Translations under genes and position numbers: made by a program | Assembly (NCBI RefSeq): GCF_001441615.1 | Contig: NZ_LAXJ01000020.1 | Coordinates: 117,908 to 181,907 of the forward strand | DNA from: Roseovarius atlanticus | GTDB lineage: Bacteria; Pseudomonadota; Alphaproteobacteria; Rhodobacterales; Rhodobacteraceae | Direction: 5' to 3' | DNA: 64,000 nt | Notes under the pieces: generated by a model | Seen by the model: the letters and a program-made list of their open reading frames with translations, nothing else | Databases searched by the model: none | Told to the model about the DNA's origin: nothing | Shown: positions 61,508 to 64,000 of the stretch, piece by piece | How positions within the stretch are numbered: the stretch's first letter is position 1 | Layout: each line of letters opens with the position of its first letter

Positions 61508-62508
61508 GCCAGCAGCCTCTCAAGTTCTTCGTCGCTCAGGTCGACATGATAATAGAGGTCGTAGAAGGCGCGGGTTTCCGCGCGCAGATCACCCTCCCAC
61601 CGGTCAGGATACAGCAATCCGGCCATCCAGATCAGCCCCATCATCCGGTTCAGAGATGGCGGCCGGTCGATCCAGCCGAAGGGTGCGGTGGGCGACAGAT
61701 AAACCCGCCCGTCTTCGACCGCGTCGATGCCCTGCCACAGCGGGTCTTCAAAGACCTTGCCGAAGAAATTGGGGTCCCACGTCACGATGGTGTCCGGGTT
61801 AGCCACGATAACCTGTTCCATGGACGCCTGCACCAGACCGCGCGTCGCGCCGCGATCGTCGGCCACGTTGCGCCCACCCGCCCGCTCGATGATCTCGGAA
61901 TTGATCGAACCCTTCATGCCCGTCTCCAGCCCCTCGGGACCGCGGGCCAGATAGACGCGGGGGCGGTCCTCCTCGGGGACGTCCTCCAGAATGGCGTCGA
62001 TCCGGGCAAAGGTGGCCTCGACGTCTTCGGCCAACGCCTCACCGCGTTCCGGCACACCCAGTGCCTCGCCCAGAAGGCGCAGTGCGGCGGGCGTGTTCTC
62101 GAACCGTCCGTCGATCAGGATATAGGGGATGCCGGTCTGGTCCTGCACACGGTCCGCCAGGTCGACATAGGTGTCTCGGACCGAGCCGAAATCGAGGATC
62201 AGGTCGGGCGCGATCTGCAGCACACGCTCCAGGTTCGCCTCACCGCCGCGCCCGGTTAGACGGCCGGTTTCGGGCAGATCGCGATAGGGCGCGGCGATAT
62301 AGGCGCGCTCCTCTGGACGCAGAGCGCGGGGCCAGCCGGTCATCGCCTCGGGCTTCATGATGTAGAGCAGGATGGCGGCTGGTGGACCGGCGGCGAAAAC
62401 GGTGGTCACATCGTCGGGGATCTCCACGACGCGCCCGGCGCTGTCGGTGATCGTGCGCGCCTGAACCGGCAGCGCCAACACCATCAGCATCAGCAGCAGA
62501 TATCTCAC
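61480..62508 (-). CDS. Periplasmic binding protein of the FecCD-type importer
   Basis: A 342-residue class III (BtuF/FhuD-like) solute-binding protein. Signal peptide about 1-17 (LPVQARTI), then RTITDSAGRVVEIPDDVTTVFAAGPPAA, the usual entry of this fold. A long backbone helix and a second lobe follow (IVANPDTIVTWDPNFFGK). The start is GTG (62508), with GGAG six bases upstream, inside the end of the ModA-like gene. It could bind a siderophore, cobalamin or molybdate. The MolA-like option is favoured only by neighbouring Mo genes. Confidence 0.9.
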   Translation of the reverse strand: MRYLLLMLMVLALPVQARTITDSAGRVVEIPDDVTTVFAAGPPAAILLYIMKPEAMTGWPRALRPEERAYIAAPYRDLPETGRLTGRGGEANLERVLQIAPDLILDFGSVRDTYVDLADRVQDQTGIPYILIDGRFENTPAALRLLGEALGVPERGEALAEDVEATFARIDAILEDVPEEDRPRVYLARGPEGLETGMKGSINSEIIERAGGRNVADDRGATRGLVQASMEQVIVANPDTIVTWDPNFFGKVFEDPLWQGIDAVEDGRVYLSPTAPFGWIDRPPSLNRMMGLIWMAGLLYPDRWEGDLRAETRAFYDLYYHVDLSDEELERLLAWAEGRQPN

Positions 62509-62509
62509 G

Positions 62510-63301
62510 TCACTCTCCTTTCGGCACCGCGGCGGCGTCGAACCCGTACTCCGCCAATACGGCCTGACCTGCCGGTGACAGGATGTGCAGCGCCAGTTTC
62601 CATGCCTCGGGCGGCGCGCCGTCGAGCACGATCAGGCCGTAATCCGCGCCGACCGACAACGGTTCGGGGATCTGCACGATCTGCAAGTCCGGAACCTCTT
62701 TCCGGGCAAGCACGGCATTGGTGCAATAGGTCAGGAAGATGTCGGCCTGGTCGCTGTCCAGCACCCAGGCATAGGTGTTGCGCCCCTCGGGCGGCGCGGC
62801 GCTGTCAGGCCCGCCGGTCAGTTGCAGAGCCTTTGCCTGCAGCGCGTCGGCATGGCCGGACTTGTCGAACAGTTCGAATGCATAATCGCCCGACGGGTCC
62901 GCCTTGGGCGTGGACGTGCCCAGACGGGTGGTCTCGTTTAGCATGACGTCGAGTAGCGTCTCGGGTGTCACTTCCACCTCGGGCCGCGCCAGACCGCAAA
63001 GGCGATTGCGGGCCAAGAGCGCGACGGGGCCGCCCTTGCCGGCGCTTTCCAGCGTGCGGGGGTGGCGCATATTGGCAGAGGCAAAGACATGCGCCGTCTC
63101 TCCCGCCTCGATCCGCTCGCGCATCAGACCGGAGGGACCGAAGCTGGTCGCGACGGGCGTGCCATACCTGTCAATGTAGTCTGCGGCCACATCCGACATG
63201 GCGGCCTTGAGACTGCCCGCAGCATAAAGGGAGAGATCTTGGGCTTGCGCGGCGCTCATCGCAAGGCCGAGGGCCGCTGCCAGCAGGGAAATGTGTCGCA
63301 T
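62510..63301 (-). CDS. ModA-like molybdate-binding protein without ModBC
   Basis: A 263-residue exported solute-binding protein of the ModA type. Signal peptide about 1-20 (AMSAAQAQD), then LSLYAAGSLKAAMSDVAADYIDRYG, the usual ModA oxyanion-binding start with AAGSL, and later SDQADIFLTYCTNAV and the ending SPAGQAVLAEYGFDAAAVP. The start at 63301 is chosen over a far longer frame. No modB or modC follows; instead a FecCD-type importer is encoded downstream, 1 bp away. Either it delivers to that importer or its own permease lies elsewhere. Confidence 0.9.
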   Translation of the reverse strand: MRHISLLAAALGLAMSAAQAQDLSLYAAGSLKAAMSDVAADYIDRYGTPVATSFGPSGLMRERIEAGETAHVFASANMRHPRTLESAGKGGPVALLARNRLCGLARPEVEVTPETLLDVMLNETTRLGTSTPKADPSGDYAFELFDKSGHADALQAKALQLTGGPDSAAPPEGRNTYAWVLDSDQADIFLTYCTNAVLARKEVPDLQIVQIPEPLSVGADYGLIVLDGAPPEAWKLALHILSPAGQAVLAEYGFDAAAVPKGE

Positions 63302-63333
63302 GGTCTGTCGTCCATTCTTTACATTCGGGATAT

Positions 63334-63804
63334 TCAGGATTTCGGCGGCGCCATGGGGGTAAAGGCGCAGCGGTCGGGTTTGACGTCGATCAGCGGCGTG
63401 CCGTCGAGACAATCCAGCCCGCGCACGATCAGCGTGCCGCCGTCGATCCGTACTAGCCGGACAAGCGACGTGCCGATCGGATTGGGCCGCACGGGCGAGC
63501 GCAGGGCAAAAGTGCCGATGGTCGCCCCGTCGCTGCGCGGACTTTGGCGCACGAGGTCCCGGCGGCTGCGATCGAGCCAGTACAGCACTTCGATCATGTC
63601 GTAGTCTTCCAGCCCGTTCAGAGCCGGGTGCCAGACAGGATTTAGTTCGATCCGACACTCGGGCCCGTCCATCCGGCCTTGGCGCGGGCACTCTTCGCGC
63701 TGCGCCCAAGGCGTGCGAATCCGTCCTATGAAACGCAGCGCCGCATCACCGGGCGCGGGTAGCTCAACGGTGGTTTCACCGGGACGTATGTCTGGGTCAC
63801 TCAT
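63334..63804 (-). CDS. TrmO/TsaA-family protein
   Basis: A 156-residue member of the TrmO (UPF0066/TsaA) family; characterised members methylate the t6A37 base of tRNA using SAM. Family blocks are [65 protein letters not shown] and [18 protein letters not shown], with the conserved RPNPIG motif intact. It lies 32 bp upstream of the ModA-like gene in the same direction, so it may be co-transcribed with Mo uptake. The functional link is unknown. Confidence 0.92.
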   Translation of the reverse strand: MSDPDIRPGETTVELPAPGDAALRFIGRIRTPWAQREECPRQGRMDGPECRIELNPVWHPALNGLEDYDMIEVLYWLDRSRRDLVRQSPRSDGATIGTFALRSPVRPNPIGTSLVRLVRIDGGTLIVRGLDCLDGTPLIDVKPDRCAFTPMAPPKS

Positions 63805-63814
63805 GGCGAGCTCC

Positions 63815-63950
63815 GGAAATTTTGCAGTACACCAGAAGGACGGTCAGTCTTCGCGTGTCTTTTCTTTCTTTTTGTTGGCTTGAACTTTGTTCGTGCCATC
63901 GCATAGTGTGCGTGGCGGCGAAAGATTTGCAAGTTGGGAAATTTTGCAGT
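63815..63950. repeat. 14-bp direct repeat upstream of the TrmO-family gene
   Basis: GGAAATTTTGCAGT occurs at 63815-63828 and 63937-63950, 122 bp apart, in the region upstream of the TrmO-family gene. This AT-rich word stands out in a GC-rich background and could be a regulator-binding pair for the reverse Mo operon or for a gene beyond the window end. Nothing else is recognised in 63805-64000. Confidence 0.6.
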
Positions 63951-64000
63951 CCATGGGAGACGCTTTTGCCGAGCCCACGGCCAGCCTCGACCCGGCGTCG

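Noticed and set aside
63953..64000. An ATG opening a frame that runs off the window end
   Set aside because: Only 16 codons are visible and no Shine-Dalgarno precedes the ATG, so a gene cannot be supported.

Overview
The window looks like chromosomal DNA from a flagellated marine Rhodobacterales (roseobacter-type) alphaproteobacterium. The reasons are high GC, the FlaF/FlbT flagellin regulators, CtrA-like TTAA-N7-TTAA dyads in front of flagellar genes, the gene order rpsT-dnaA-dnaN-recF-gyrB, and an FdsGBAD-type NAD-linked formate dehydrogenase. This assignment is inferred from gene content; no search was run.

Region 1 (about 0.2-32.0 kb) is a nearly complete flagellar cluster. Forward units are motB; flgE-flgK-flgL-flgI; fliL, a small coiled-coil gene, motE-like, motA and a 741-743-residue periplasmic repeat protein; flhA-fliR-flhB plus a small coiled-coil gene; fliI; and fliK-flgD. 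Reverse units are fliF-fliH-like-fliN-fliP; flgB-flgC-fliE-fliQ-flgF-flgG-flgA-flgH with a second fliL; a DUF1217 gene with flbT, flaF and flagellin; and a rod-binding protein with an FlgN-like chaperone. Together they supply the export gate, MS ring, rod, P and L rings, hook, junction, filament and stator. fliG, fliM and fliD are not in the window. Similar dyads sit 48 bp before motB, fliL and fliI, and 51-58 bp before fliK and flgE, which suggests shared control by CtrA.

Region 2 (32.1-35.4 kb) is a compact exopolysaccharide-type set: a small YjbE-like secreted peptide converging on yjbF and yjbH homologues. Region 3 (35.5-41.4 kb) is housekeeping: ubiB, ubiE, mutM, an enoyl-CoA hydratase, a divergent serine-hydroxymethyltransferase-like enzyme and rpsT with a strong terminator.

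Region 4 (41.9-48.7 kb) is the replication block dnaA-dnaN-recF-gyrB. A solitary PemK/MazF-type toxin gene and a possible small RNA or recF leader sit between dnaN and recF. gyrB has a clear sigma-70-type promoter preceded by two 15-bp direct repeats.

Region 5 (49.0-51.0 kb) is decayed mobile DNA: an IS3-family (IS407-group-like) element whose transposase carries an in-frame stop, abutting an EamA-type transporter gene that has lost its 5' end and carries a one-base deletion.

Region 6 (51.2-63.8 kb) is devoted to molybdenum and formate. It holds fdsG-fdsB-fdsA-fdhD-fdsD with a LysR regulator, a MOT1-type molybdate transporter, a mop molbindin, an orphan ModA-like binding protein, a FecCD-type ABC importer that may carry oxyanions, and a TrmO-family protein. 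The simplest reading is a Mo-dependent formate dehydrogenase encoded beside several candidate routes for acquiring and storing its metal.
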